Of a stretch of 64,000 bases of DNA, positions 41,937-51,065 are shown in pieces. This stretch comes from Chthoniobacter flavus (GTDB lineage: Bacteria > Verrucomicrobiota > Verrucomicrobiia > Chthoniobacterales > Chthoniobacteraceae). Positions within the stretch are counted from its first letter, which is position 1. Each line of letters opens with the position of its first letter. The stretch lies in the NCBI GenBank assembly GCA_945861435.1, contig CAMAUX010000020.1, positions 1-64,000 of the forward strand, in the 5' to 3' direction. Position numbers and translations under genes: made by a program. The notes beneath the pieces were generated by a model. The model saw only the letters and a list, made by a program, of their open reading frames with translations. It was not told the origin of the DNA and did not search any database.

Positions 41937-43049
41937 ATGAGAACATCCCCCTTCTTCCGTCTTTCTTCCCTCGCGATTCTTGCGGCTGCGGCTGCCTTTG
42001 GAATTGGTGAGGTCCGCGCGGCAACGCTTGAGTTGGTGGCAGGCGGCGGTCAGACGGAGAAAGATGCGGCCGCCCTCTCCTGTCGCCTGAAGGAGCCTTT
42101 CGGAGTGGAATTCCTCCCCTCTGGCGAAATGCTCGTCGTGGAAATGACCTCGGGAAACCGCGTTCTCAAGGTGGACCGTTCTGGAATTCTCACACAGATC
42201 GCAGGGACAGGGGCCAAGGGGCTTTCGGGCGACGGAGGGCCTGCACTTGGCGCCAGCTTCAACGGCATCCACAACCTCGCGGTTACTCCGGCGGGGGACA
42301 TTCTGTTGTGTGACAGCTTTAACAACCTGCTGCGGGGTGTCGATGCGCGCACCGGCATCATCCGCACTCTTGCGGGAGGGGTGGGTGCTGGAGCATCCGC
42401 CGCGGGAGCCACAACGAATAGCGAGCCGGCATTGGATGCGCGTTTCAGCACGCTGATCCAGATCGCCCTCGAGCCCTCCGGACGGCACCTCTTGATGGCC
42501 GATATCGGTCATCGGCGCATCTGCAGACTGGACCTTGCGAGCGGCATGATCGAGACCGTCGCTGGAAACGGCCAGCGCGGCGTGCCCTCGGATGGCGCTC
42601 CCGCCCGGCAGGCGCCGCTGGTTGACCCTCGCGCAGTGGTGGCCGATGGGGCCTCCGGATTCTACATTCTCGAACGCGGTGGCAACGCCCTTCGCCACGT
42701 CGATGCGGCGGGAGTCATCCGGACGGTGGCCGGCACTGGAAAAGCGGGCGATTCCGGCGATGGCGGTCCGGCCCTCCAAGCCACCTTCAATGGCCCCAAG
42801 CACCTCTGTATGGACCGGGACGGATCGGTATTGATTGCGGATGCTGAGAACCATGTCGTGCGTCGGTATTCACCGGCGACGGGGATGGTCACGCGGGTCG
42901 CGGGTACTGGCAAAGCAGGGATGGGTGCCACTGGTGGGGAACCGCTTCAGACTGCGCTCAGGCGGCCGCATGGGGTGACGGTGGGTCCCGACGGGATGCT
43001 CTACATTACCGATAGCTATAACGACCGGGTGCTCAGGCTGGTGCCTTAA
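41937..43049 (+). CDS. Secreted NHL-repeat beta-propeller
   Basis: The 370-residue protein has a signal peptide (MRTSPFFRLSSLAILAAAAA). At least five NHL-type repeats follow, with paired motifs: IAGTGAKGLSGDGGPAL, VAGTGKAGDSGDGGPAL and VAGTGKAGMGATGGEPL, alternating with DILLCDSFNNLLR, SVLIADAENHVVRRY and MLYITDSYNDRVLRL. NHL propellers bind proteins or small molecules and some are lyases. The repeats are regular, so a full propeller is likely. The partner is unknown. Confidence 0.85.
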   Translation: MRTSPFFRLSSLAILAAAAAFGIGEVRAATLELVAGGGQTEKDAAALSCRLKEPFGVEFLPSGEMLVVEMTSGNRVLKVDRSGILTQIAGTGAKGLSGDGGPALGASFNGIHNLAVTPAGDILLCDSFNNLLRGVDARTGIIRTLAGGVGAGASAAGATTNSEPALDARFSTLIQIALEPSGRHLLMADIGHRRICRLDLASGMIETVAGNGQRGVPSDGAPARQAPLVDPRAVVADGASGFYILERGGNALRHVDAAGVIRTVAGTGKAGDSGDGGPALQATFNGPKHLCMDRDGSVLIADAENHVVRRYSPATGMVTRVAGTGKAGMGATGGEPLQTALRRPHGVTVGPDGMLYITDSYNDRVLRLVP

Positions 43050-43156
43050 TATCGACGCTTTTGCCCTTGGGCATTCATATGAGCGGTTGCACCCCAGCTT
43101 TTTGCTGTATTAAGATTTCTCAACTAGTAGATGAGCCGCGATTTAGAGCTTAATTC

Positions 43157-44026
43157 ATGACAACGATCACTCCGGAAGTTGAACGCCGGCTGGCGGCTAC
43201 GGTTGAAAAAATGCCCGCTTTTCCCAAGAGCGTGCAGAGGATCATCGAGCTGACGCGCGACATCAACTGCCAGCCCAAGGATTTGGTGGGGGTCATCGAA
43301 AAGGATCCCGTGATGACGGTGAAGATCCTGCGAGTCATCAACTCGGCCTTCTACGCCATGCCCTCCAAGATCAATTCGGTGGGCCAGTCCGTGATTTACC
43401 TCGGACTCAACACGATCAAAAACCTCGCCCTTTCCTTTGCTGCAGTGGGCATCCTGCCGCACTTCGACACCGAGCACTTCAAGGTGGAAGGATATCTGCT
43501 CCACTCGCTTGTGACTGCGGGGATTGCGAGCCGTCTCGCCAAGAACTATGCACGGGGGGAGATAGAGGCCAGCGACTGTTACATCGCCGGTTTGTTACAT
43601 GACTTTGGCAAGGCCGTGTTCGCTCAGTTTATGACGGCTGAGTTCGTTAAGGCGCTGGAGATAGCTAATGAGCGGGGCATCTCGCTGCACGAGGCTGAGG
43701 CTGAGATCATTGGTGCGGACCACGCTTTCGTGGGGGCCATGCTCACCACCAAATGGCAGTTCTCCCGCCCGATGGTGGAATGCATCCGGGACCATCACTC
43801 CTTGGAGGCTGCGCCGAACCCGATGCGCGATTGTTTGATTGTGGCCAACCAACTCAGTCGCAAGTTTGCCATCGGCACCAGCGGACACGTCTGGCGTTCC
43901 GAAGAGAAGGTGGCTGCTCCCCATCGGTTTGGGGCATCTTTCGACGATATCTGCGCGCGGCTCGGTGAGTTGGATGCGATTGTGAGCGAGGCTCAAACCT
44001 TCGTTCAGGTGGGGGGTGGCGAATGA
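43157..44026 (+). CDS. HDOD-domain signalling protein
   Basis: The 289-residue protein carries the HDOD domain: MPAFPKSVQRIIELTRD, VIEKDPVMTVKILRVINSAF, SVGQSVIYLGLNTIKNLALS, IAGLLHDFGKAVFAQFM and FVGAMLTTKWQFSRPMVECI. HDOD proteins act in bacterial signalling, often with cyclic di-GMP or regulatory proteases, and usually lack phosphodiesterase activity. An HD pair is present in LLHDFGK, but the full metal set is not evident. The last codons overlap the next gene by ATGA, so production is coupled to the MBL-fold enzyme. Confidence 0.88.
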   Translation: MTTITPEVERRLAATVEKMPAFPKSVQRIIELTRDINCQPKDLVGVIEKDPVMTVKILRVINSAFYAMPSKINSVGQSVIYLGLNTIKNLALSFAAVGILPHFDTEHFKVEGYLLHSLVTAGIASRLAKNYARGEIEASDCYIAGLLHDFGKAVFAQFMTAEFVKALEIANERGISLHEAEAEIIGADHAFVGAMLTTKWQFSRPMVECIRDHHSLEAAPNPMRDCLIVANQLSRKFAIGTSGHVWRSEEKVAAPHRFGASFDDICARLGELDAIVSEAQTFVQVGGGE

Positions 44027-44910
44027 AAGTGCGTTTCTGGGGGGTGCGTGGCTCGCTCGCGGCGCCAGGGCCCGCCACCCTGCGTTATGGTGGCAACACC
44101 ACCTGTATCGAGGTGCGCACAGAGGACAACACGATCATTGTTTTGGACGGTGGCACCGGCATTTTCCCACTGGGCCACAGCCTCCTGCGCGAGATGCCGC
44201 TCACCGCGCATGTGTTCATCTCCCACACCCACTGGGATCACATCCAGGGCCTCCCGCTCTTCGTGCCGATTTTCATCCCCAAGAACGTGATCCGGATTCA
44301 CGGACCCTACGACATTGTGGCCGGGTCTGGGATTGATCAGGTGATGAATGTCCAGCTCCAGTACAGCTACTTCCCGGTCCGCGAGGCGGAGTTGAGGGCC
44401 ACGCTCGAGTACGAGACGCTCACGGTCGGTCAGCCCGTCCAAGTGGGCGATTCTACGGTCACGGGTCACCTCCTTAATCATCCGGTGGTCAACCTCGGTT
44501 ACCGGATCGATTCCGGCGGGCGTTCCATGTTCTTCACCGGGGATCACGAGCCCTACTTCAACATCTACGACCCGGAAGATCCCGAGTATCCGGCTTATCA
44601 GGCGATGCTGGACGAGAAGCAGTGTTTATTCGAAGACTTCATCCGAGGTGTGGATCTCCTGGTGGCTGATTCCGCGTACACCATCTCCGAGTATCCCTCC
44701 AAGCGGGGCTGGGGGCATGGGACTTTTGACAGTGTTATCCAGCTCGGCCTCAAGGTCGGCGCGAAGCGCATCGTCTGTACCCACCATGAGCCCACGAGGA
44801 ATGACGATGCCCTTGAGAAAGCGTTTCAGGAAGCAGTCGAGCGGTGCTGCCCTTCAAGCGGCGGTCCGGAGGTCATGCTCGCCCGGGAGGGCCTCGAGCT
44901 GACGTTCTAA
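44023..44910 (+). CDS. MBL-fold metallohydrolase coupled to HDOD protein
   Basis: The 295-residue protein has the metallo-beta-lactamase signature HTHWDH (residues 68-73). Other ligands are plausible: GHLLNHPVVNLGY, FFTGDHEPY and CTHHEPTRNDD. The beginning MKVRFWGVRGS with LRYGGNTTCIEV is typical of the cyclic-nucleotide or RNase Z-like PDE branch of the fold. The substrate may be a cyclic nucleotide or phosphodiester, but this is inference. The ATG overlaps the HDOD stop, implying a shared pathway. The 184 bases after it hold a small direct repeat and a 7-bp hairpin, not a clear terminator. Confidence 0.88.
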   Translation: MKVRFWGVRGSLAAPGPATLRYGGNTTCIEVRTEDNTIIVLDGGTGIFPLGHSLLREMPLTAHVFISHTHWDHIQGLPLFVPIFIPKNVIRIHGPYDIVAGSGIDQVMNVQLQYSYFPVREAELRATLEYETLTVGQPVQVGDSTVTGHLLNHPVVNLGYRIDSGGRSMFFTGDHEPYFNIYDPEDPEYPAYQAMLDEKQCLFEDFIRGVDLLVADSAYTISEYPSKRGWGHGTFDSVIQLGLKVGAKRIVCTHHEPTRNDDALEKAFQEAVERCCPSSGGPEVMLAREGLELTF

Positions 44911-44946
44911 AGTGCGGCGCCCCTGTCTGGGATATCGCTGCCAATG

Positions 44947-45016
44947 TGCCTCGGTGTGCCTCGGTGTGCTCCTAGGTGCAATGGCTCGCCTGCCCCGCGT
45001 ATTCGTTGTCGCGGGG
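44947..45016. other. Short direct repeats and hairpin between MBL and ABC-F genes
   Basis: TGCCTCGGTG occurs twice in tandem at 44947-44966. CCCCGCG (44993-44999) pairs with CGCGGGG (45010-45016) across a 10-base loop. There is no T-run, so at most a weak terminator; it may equally be chance. Confidence 0.3.
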
Positions 45017-45094
45017 ACATGCCATCACAACGCATGGACACCGCTGCCATTCGCGCGTAGTTAGGTCCGCTTCCACGATCCCGCGCTCTTCCCC

Positions 45095-46702
45095 ATGCTT
45101 ACCATCCGCGACCTTAAGAAATCCCACGGAGGCAACGTCCTCTTCGAGAACGCTGCACTCCAGGTGAACTACGGCGAGCGGGTTGCCTTGGTGGGGCCCA
45201 ATGGCGCAGGAAAGAGCACGATCTTCTCCATCATCCTCGGGCGCGACCAACCCGATTTCGGCACGGTGGAGCGCGATGCGTGGACCATGGTCGGTTATCT
45301 GCCCCAGGAAGCTGAGGCTGTCGGTGACGAGACCGTTCTGGATATCGCCACCGGGCGTGCGGGCGACCTCGCAGCCCTCGACCGGACTCTGCGTGAACTG
45401 GAGACCGCCGGTGACGTTGACGGGCCGCAATACCTCGAGGCTCACGCAAAGCACGAGGCGCTCAGCGATCCCAAGGTCGAGGCTCGTGCCAAGAAGATGC
45501 TCGCCGGCCTTGGTTACAAGGAGGCCGACTTCGACCGCCCCGCGCGCAACATGAGCGGCGGCTGGGTCATGCGCGCCCATCTTTCCCGGTTGCTGGTGAT
45601 GGAGCCCGATCTGCTCATGCTTGACGAGCCCACCAACCATCTCGACCTCGTCTCCCTTCTCTGGCTGCAGAATTACCTCAAGACCTATTCCGGTGCCGTC
45701 CTGCTCATCTCCCACGACCGTCAGTTCATGGATGAGTTGATTGAGAACGTGTTCGAGATCTCCGAGCGTCGTCTGCTCGAGTGGAAGGGGAATTACAGTG
45801 CCTACATTGAGCAGCGCGAGGCTGCCTATGAGCGTCAGGCGGCTGCCTATAAGAACCAGCAGAAAGAGATCGCCTCCCTGCGCGAGTTTTATGACCGCTT
45901 CCGCCAGGTGGCTTCCAAGGCCTCTCAGGCCATGAGCAAGCTCAAGCAGATCGAGCGCATGGATCTCATCGAGAAGCCCACTCCGCCCAAGAAACCCTTC
46001 CGCTTCATGATCCCGCAGCCCGTGCGCAGCGGGGCGAAGGCGGTCTCGCTCGAGGACATTCACATGGCCTATGGACCGGTTCAGGTTTACCGGGGCCTGA
46101 GTCTGGACGTGGAGCGCGGCGAGCGCACGGTCCTCGTCGGCCCCAATGGCTCTGGCAAGAGCACCCTTTTGAAGATCCTCGCCGGCGAACTGGAGTTTCA
46201 GAAGGGCACGCGCAAGCTCGGGCTCAACGTGAAGATCGGCTACTTCAGCCAGCATCGTGCCGCCACCCTCGATCCGGACAAGAACGTCCTCCAGGAGGTC
46301 ATGGATGCCGCACCCACACTCGTGGAGAACGAGGCCCGTGGAATCCTCGGCAGCTTCCTCTTCCGCAAGGACGACATTTACAAGAAGACGGGAGTGCTCA
46401 GTGGTGGCGAGAAGACGCGCCTCAACCTCATCAAGTTCCTGGTCGATCCGCCGAACTTGCTGCTGATGGACGAGCCGACAACGCACCTCGACATCCACAC
46501 GGTCGAGAGCCTCATCCTCGCCCTCGAACATTACGAGGGCACTCTGGTGTTCATCTCCCACGACGTGCATTTCATCCGCAAAATCGCCACCAAGGTGATC
46601 CACGTGAACAACGGAACCGTCACGGCCTATCCGGGCGGTTACGACTATTTCCTCGAGAAGACCGGCGGCTTCGAAAACGAACGCGCCGCCCTCACCAACT
46701 GA
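45095..46702 (+). CDS. ABC-F family ATPase (YbiT/Uup-like)
   Basis: The 535-residue soluble protein has two ABC cassettes and no membrane segment. Walker A is GPNGAGKST in the first and GPNGSGKST in the second; signatures are NMSGGWVMRAHLSRLL and LSGGEKTRLNLIKFL; Walker B is MLDEPTNHLDL and MDEPTTHLDIHT. Between them is the charged ABC-F linker (RQAAAYKNQQKEIASLREFY). ABC-F proteins bind the ribosomal E site and regulate translation or protect against antibiotics. The subfamily is uncertain. ATG 45095 gives the canonical MLTIRDLKKSHG start. Confidence 0.92.
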   Translation: MLTIRDLKKSHGGNVLFENAALQVNYGERVALVGPNGAGKSTIFSIILGRDQPDFGTVERDAWTMVGYLPQEAEAVGDETVLDIATGRAGDLAALDRTLRELETAGDVDGPQYLEAHAKHEALSDPKVEARAKKMLAGLGYKEADFDRPARNMSGGWVMRAHLSRLLVMEPDLLMLDEPTNHLDLVSLLWLQNYLKTYSGAVLLISHDRQFMDELIENVFEISERRLLEWKGNYSAYIEQREAAYERQAAAYKNQQKEIASLREFYDRFRQVASKASQAMSKLKQIERMDLIEKPTPPKKPFRFMIPQPVRSGAKAVSLEDIHMAYGPVQVYRGLSLDVERGERTVLVGPNGSGKSTLLKILAGELEFQKGTRKLGLNVKIGYFSQHRAATLDPDKNVLQEVMDAAPTLVENEARGILGSFLFRKDDIYKKTGVLSGGEKTRLNLIKFLVDPPNLLLMDEPTTHLDIHTVESLILALEHYEGTLVFISHDVHFIRKIATKVIHVNNGTVTAYPGGYDYFLEKTGGFENERAALTN

Positions 46703-46800
46703 TTCCCGTTGAGATCCAGGGCGGTTCCTGCTGCCGCGCTTTCATGGTTTTGGATGGCGTGGATTTGCCAACGCCCGTTCAATGCGGTCGCCACCCCTTC

Positions 46801-48012
46801 ATGCTCCCTTATTTCCAATCCCTCGGTCAGACCGTGCTCACGCGCTGGAAACAGGCGAACTTCTCACTCGCCGCGTTCCCGAAGATTGCATGCGCAGCCC
46901 TTGGGGAGAATCCGCCAGCGGACCACGTGGACCTCGCCATGCTCACCCGCGAGTTTCTGCTCAACGATGCGCAGCCCTTTCAAGGCGCATCCGGCTTCGG
47001 GCAGCCTGAACTGATTGTCTACGACGATCCGCGCTTTTACATTCAGGTGCTGTTCTGGTTGGAGGGCACCACGGATATCCACCAGCACAAGTTCTCAGGT
47101 GCGTTCCATGTGCTGGCGGGCTCAAGCCTCCACTCCCTTTTCGAGTTTAGGAACGCCGATCCCATCACCCCGCACCTCAGTGTGGGAGAGGTTCGCATGC
47201 AGTCGCCGCACCTTTTAGAGCGGGGAACCACCGTGCCGATCGTCTCCGGCGGCGGCTACATCCACTCGCTCTTTCATCTGGAGACTCCGTCAGTGACGGT
47301 CGTGGTGCGTACCCACACCGATCCTGGCACGGGCCCGCAGTACACGTACCTGCCTCCGCATGTGGCGGTGAATCCTTTCCATCACGACGCCCTCACCACC
47401 CGTCGCAAGCAACTCCTCGACGTACTCGAAAAAACCGAGGATCCAGCGTATCCGGACCTCGTCCTCGCGATGCTCGCGGAATTGGACTGCGAACGGGCGT
47501 TCTTCATCCTGCAGAATGGCATGGCCCACCTTCGCGGGCTTGGCGCATGGGATGCGTGCTGGAAGGTTTTCGCCGCCCGCTTCCCGCGCTGGGCCCCGAA
47601 GTTTCTCGCGACGCTCGGCGAGATCGTGCGCCGTGATTCGCTGGTGGCGATGCGATCGATGATCGGCGATGTCGAGCACAGGTTCTTCGTGGCCCTTCTC
47701 CTCAACCTTTCCGAGCGCGCCCAGATCCTCAAGCTCATCGGCCAGCGCTTCAAGGGGCCGCCGCTCAAGACCATCGAGCGCTGGACGGAGGAACTCTGCC
47801 AATCCACGGACGAGGTCGCGTGGATCCTTGATGCAGAGTTTCCCCTCACCGAACGGCCGGTGGAAGAGCAGCCCGCTCTGCTGCTGGCGGTCCTGCATCA
47901 GGCGCTGCGTGGCGGTCCTTCCGGGGCGCGTGCCGTGCCGGGGCTGAGCGTGACGGAGCACCGTCGTGTTCTGGCAGCACTCAAGGCCTCGAGTTTCTCC
48001 GTCCTTTTGTAG
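46801..48012 (+). CDS. Hypothetical protein with a cupin-like HxHK region
   Basis: The 403-residue protein contains DIHQHKFSGAFHVLAGSSLH in its first third and a second histidine-rich strand (GGYIHSLFHLETPSVTVVVR), which together suggest a cupin-like fold with a metal site. The rest is largely helical, with DALTTRRKQLLDVLEKTEDP and FFVALLLNLSERAQILKLIG. I do not recognise the family. I start at ATG 46801 (MLPYFQSLGQ); ATG 46744 is in frame, but its 19 extra residues look foreign. It follows the ABC-F gene on the same strand and converges on the FBPase gene. Confidence 0.6.
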   Translation: MLPYFQSLGQTVLTRWKQANFSLAAFPKIACAALGENPPADHVDLAMLTREFLLNDAQPFQGASGFGQPELIVYDDPRFYIQVLFWLEGTTDIHQHKFSGAFHVLAGSSLHSLFEFRNADPITPHLSVGEVRMQSPHLLERGTTVPIVSGGGYIHSLFHLETPSVTVVVRTHTDPGTGPQYTYLPPHVAVNPFHHDALTTRRKQLLDVLEKTEDPAYPDLVLAMLAELDCERAFFILQNGMAHLRGLGAWDACWKVFAARFPRWAPKFLATLGEIVRRDSLVAMRSMIGDVEHRFFVALLLNLSERAQILKLIGQRFKGPPLKTIERWTEELCQSTDEVAWILDAEFPLTERPVEEQPALLLAVLHQALRGGPSGARAVPGLSVTEHRRVLAALKASSFSVLL

Positions 48013-48076
48013 TGAGGAAACCTTGGGGTGGATTGAGGAGACGATGGCCGCACGCCGGCTCAATCGGCCTCGGTGC

Positions 48077-50038
48077 TCAGTTCCCGGACTGTGGGATGGC
48101 GTTGGACTGGTAGGCGGCGACGAGTTGCTCGAGCACGCTAATCATCTGCCGGAGTTCTGCACCGCAGTCGCTGTCGGCAATCCGCCTGGGCGTGGGCCAC
48201 TCGCGCACGGCGGTGACGGTCGGCACGATGTCGCTACCCTCTGTGATCGCGGCGTCCACGGATTCGAAGTGATGGTGCTTGGCAAGGAAGGTGCCATTCG
48301 GCGCGATGACGAGAGTGAACCCATGGTCGCCGTAGGCTTCCGAAAACGCACCGTCGATCGTGATGGCTTTGCCACAGCGTTTCAGCGGCGATTCACCTTT
48401 CTCAATCTTCACCGGCACGTGTCCGTTGACCACGAGACCCGTGTCCTGCGGCATGCCGAATTCCTTCAGCAGCTTCTCGCAGAACCACGCCTCGTGAATA
48501 AGAGAGAAGTACGGATTTTTCGTCTCGGTGTGGGCGGCGTGGTCCGCGATGAGGTCCCGCTCAAAGGTGGTGATGCGGTCCTTGCCGAAGAGGGGCGAGC
48601 GCGGGCCGCTCCAAAGGTACCAGAGAAGGTCGAGCCCGTCTTGATCGCGGGATTCGAGCACGCGGTAAACGACACGCTCGATGGCCGTCATCATCTCCCT
48701 GCCTGCAACCTGTCTGCCGTCGATGTGCATCGGCAGGAAATTTCCGGCCTCATCGACGGGGAGACATCCGTGGAAGATCAGGTTTTCCTCGCGGCGCAGG
48801 TACATGGACCCGTGAGTCACCATCCAGCGCATCTGGTTCCAGAGCGGTTTGCTTGAGAGAAAGGAGGAGCGGATTCGATCGAGGCAGCGGCGTTCCTCCT
48901 CAGAGAGGCGGTAGGGATCGGCGGGATCAATCGTGGGCAGGTGGGTGTCCCGCAGGGGATGACGCACGCCTTCCAGCGTGATGGTGCCGTCCGGCGCGAT
49001 GAGATGGAGCAGGCGGCGGTTGTCCATTTCCCACTCGGGATGGCGCGCAATCATCTGGCCCTCGAGTTTGAACTGCATGATGGCTGCGGCCTTGTGCATG
49101 CGGGCGATGGTGGTGGCTTCGCGCATGCCCTCACCCTTGGTGACGAAGCAGGTGGCGGGGTCGTCTCCGTAGACCGTGCGAGCGAGCATTTCGAGCGGTT
49201 GCATCGGGATGCCGTAGCCCTCCTCGAGTTGGGAGAGGCGGCGGTACCGGAGCGAGATCCGCAGCACATGGCAGATGAGGGCCTCGTGGCCCAGACAAGC
49301 TCCCAGCCATGCCATGTCGTGGTTGCCCCAGACGAAGGAGACGTTGGGTTGCTGCATGAGATAGTCCACCACACGGTCTCCCCGCGGTCCGCGGTCCCAG
49401 CAGTCGCCGGCGATCACCAACTCGTCGATCGCCAGATTGCGGATGACGCGGCCGGTGAGGTGGATGAGGTGCAGCACGCGGCCCCGCTCCACGAGCTCGT
49501 CGATGATCGCCTCCAGATAGCGCGGGTTCCGCTCCGCTGACGGGGCGTGGAGGATCTCCTGAAGCAGGTCGCTGAACTGCGGAGGAAAAACCTTGAGCAC
49601 CCCGTTGAGACTGCGCCGCGAGGCCAGTTCGCGGACGATGGTGAACAGATGTCCCAGTGTGCGGCTCGCGTAGGCTTTCTGTTCGGACGCAGTCTTGAGG
49701 CTGGTCTGGAGCCGTGCGACCACCTCCGCCGGGTAAAAGAGGAGCATCACCAGATCGTCGAACTCTCGGGCGGGGAGCCGGTCCTTGAGTAGTCGTTCGA
49801 CGAGGGGGCGCAGGTTGCCGGAAGCGTTGTTGATCACATGCCGCAGCTTGCGGTCCGCACCATGGATGTCGCTGATCACATGCAGCGTTCCCATGGGCAG
49901 GGTGAGTTCGGCAGACAGGCGCGCGATTTCCGCAATCGCTCGGTCGATGTTCGGGAACTCGCGGGATAGCGCGCGCAATCCTACCAACTCCGGATGATGG
50001 TGATCACGTCCGTGGGGATGGGCAAACTCGACGGGCAT
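48077..50038 (-). CDS. fbp: Class III fructose-1,6-bisphosphatase
   Basis: The 653-residue protein matches the large class III FBPases first found in Firmicutes. The metallophosphoesterase core shows VISDIHGADRKLRHV, VIAGDCWDRGPRGDRVVDYL and FVWGNHDMAWLGA. Long family-specific regions follow, such as FYPAEVVARLQTSL and GNFLPMHIDGRQVAGREMM. The enzyme hydrolyses fructose 1,6-bisphosphate in gluconeogenesis using Mn(II). No sugar or glycolysis genes adjoin. ATG 50038 (MPVEFAHPHGRDHHHPELVG) has a His-rich leader before the usual start of homology. Confidence 0.95.
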   Translation of the reverse strand: MPVEFAHPHGRDHHHPELVGLRALSREFPNIDRAIAEIARLSAELTLPMGTLHVISDIHGADRKLRHVINNASGNLRPLVERLLKDRLPAREFDDLVMLLFYPAEVVARLQTSLKTASEQKAYASRTLGHLFTIVRELASRRSLNGVLKVFPPQFSDLLQEILHAPSAERNPRYLEAIIDELVERGRVLHLIHLTGRVIRNLAIDELVIAGDCWDRGPRGDRVVDYLMQQPNVSFVWGNHDMAWLGACLGHEALICHVLRISLRYRRLSQLEEGYGIPMQPLEMLARTVYGDDPATCFVTKGEGMREATTIARMHKAAAIMQFKLEGQMIARHPEWEMDNRRLLHLIAPDGTITLEGVRHPLRDTHLPTIDPADPYRLSEEERRCLDRIRSSFLSSKPLWNQMRWMVTHGSMYLRREENLIFHGCLPVDEAGNFLPMHIDGRQVAGREMMTAIERVVYRVLESRDQDGLDLLWYLWSGPRSPLFGKDRITTFERDLIADHAAHTETKNPYFSLIHEAWFCEKLLKEFGMPQDTGLVVNGHVPVKIEKGESPLKRCGKAITIDGAFSEAYGDHGFTLVIAPNGTFLAKHHHFESVDAAITEGSDIVPTVTAVREWPTPRRIADSDCGAELRQMISVLEQLVAAYQSNAIPQSGN

Positions 50039-50170
50039 GCAGCGGCTATAGGTGAAAATCCCCCGGAGGTCTGCCTCGGAATCGGGAAGTCATTAAACGG
50101 GGCGTGCCTCGGGCGATTCCACGCGCCTTCCGCGAGTCCTTCACGCTGGCGCAACCAGCAGCCTATGGCC

Positions 50171-50887
50171 TTAGTGGAAGATGCCGAGGGCGGACAGTGC
50201 GAGGGCTCCACCTGCGAGGGCGGAGACGATGCCAGCCATCCAGAACGCCTTCTTTTTAGTGAGGATGCTGACCGTGCAAAGCACGAGGCCCAGTTCGACG
50301 GTGAGGTGGGCCCAGTCGAGGCCATCCGCCTGATGGTGCACATGCGCGCTCTCCTCGTTGATGTGGACCGCCTGCTCCGCCTTTTCAGCAGCCTGTGCGT
50401 TGAGGCGTTTGCCCAAGACGATGAGCGCACCCAGTGTGTCGTTCTCAGAGCCATCCTCGTTCTTTGCGGGAAAGCCGGCTTCGTCGAGTTTCACGTCTTT
50501 CTCAGACACGCTGTTCTTGGCGATGTAGCCTTCCCAGCGCTTCACCTCGGCCTCCCGCAGCGCGGCGCTCTCCGGCGCGAGAGTGAAGAGTTTGGTGAAG
50601 GTGATCGCGCGGCCTTGCTCCTCCATGCGGCCTTTCTTTGCCTGAAACCGCGAGAAGGTGTTGCTGGACTCCACCTTGAGAGCGGCGGACTCGGTGAGCA
50701 GACGGTTGGCGTCTCCCTGAAGTTGGAGCACGGCGTTGTGCTTGCGGTGTCCGATCAGCGCCACGGCTGCGAGGCCCGCGGCGATCAGCGCCATCGTCAT
50801 GCCCACCCGGTTCATGAATGAGTCCGACCCGTGTCCGCCGTGTGCAGCGTGCTGGGCTTCTTCGAGTACTTCGTGAGTGTTGCTCAT
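50171..50887 (-). CDS. DUF4337-family membrane protein
   Basis: The 238-residue protein has one N-terminal membrane helix (VGMTMALIAAGLAAVALIG), a central charged coiled region with LQLQGDANRLLTESAALKVE and VHINEESAHVHHQADGLD, and two C-terminal helices (LTVELGLVLCTVSILTKKK and FWMAGIVSALAGGALALSA). This layout is that of the DUF4337 family, whose role is unknown. It starts 179 bases from the divergent SGNH hydrolase. Confidence 0.8.
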   Translation of the reverse strand: MSNTHEVLEEAQHAAHGGHGSDSFMNRVGMTMALIAAGLAAVALIGHRKHNAVLQLQGDANRLLTESAALKVESSNTFSRFQAKKGRMEEQGRAITFTKLFTLAPESAALREAEVKRWEGYIAKNSVSEKDVKLDEAGFPAKNEDGSENDTLGALIVLGKRLNAQAAEKAEQAVHINEESAHVHHQADGLDWAHLTVELGLVLCTVSILTKKKAFWMAGIVSALAGGALALSALGIFH

Positions 50888-51065
50888 GAAAAGGGGTGGA
50901 GATACGGCCTGCCTTCTTGCCGCGCAACCCTAGGTCTCGTGCCTGTGCTGATCAACTGGCAAGCAGCGTGGGATTTTCAGCTCCCGCCGGCAGTAAGCGA
51001 CCGTCTGGAAACTGATTCCCTTTCCGCCCCGCTCCGTTGCAGGATTCGCTGAGAACCCTCCCCCT

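Noticed and set aside
44947-44966. Tandem 10-bp repeat as att or origin site
   Set aside because: Only two copies, no integrase, and no replication gene nearby.
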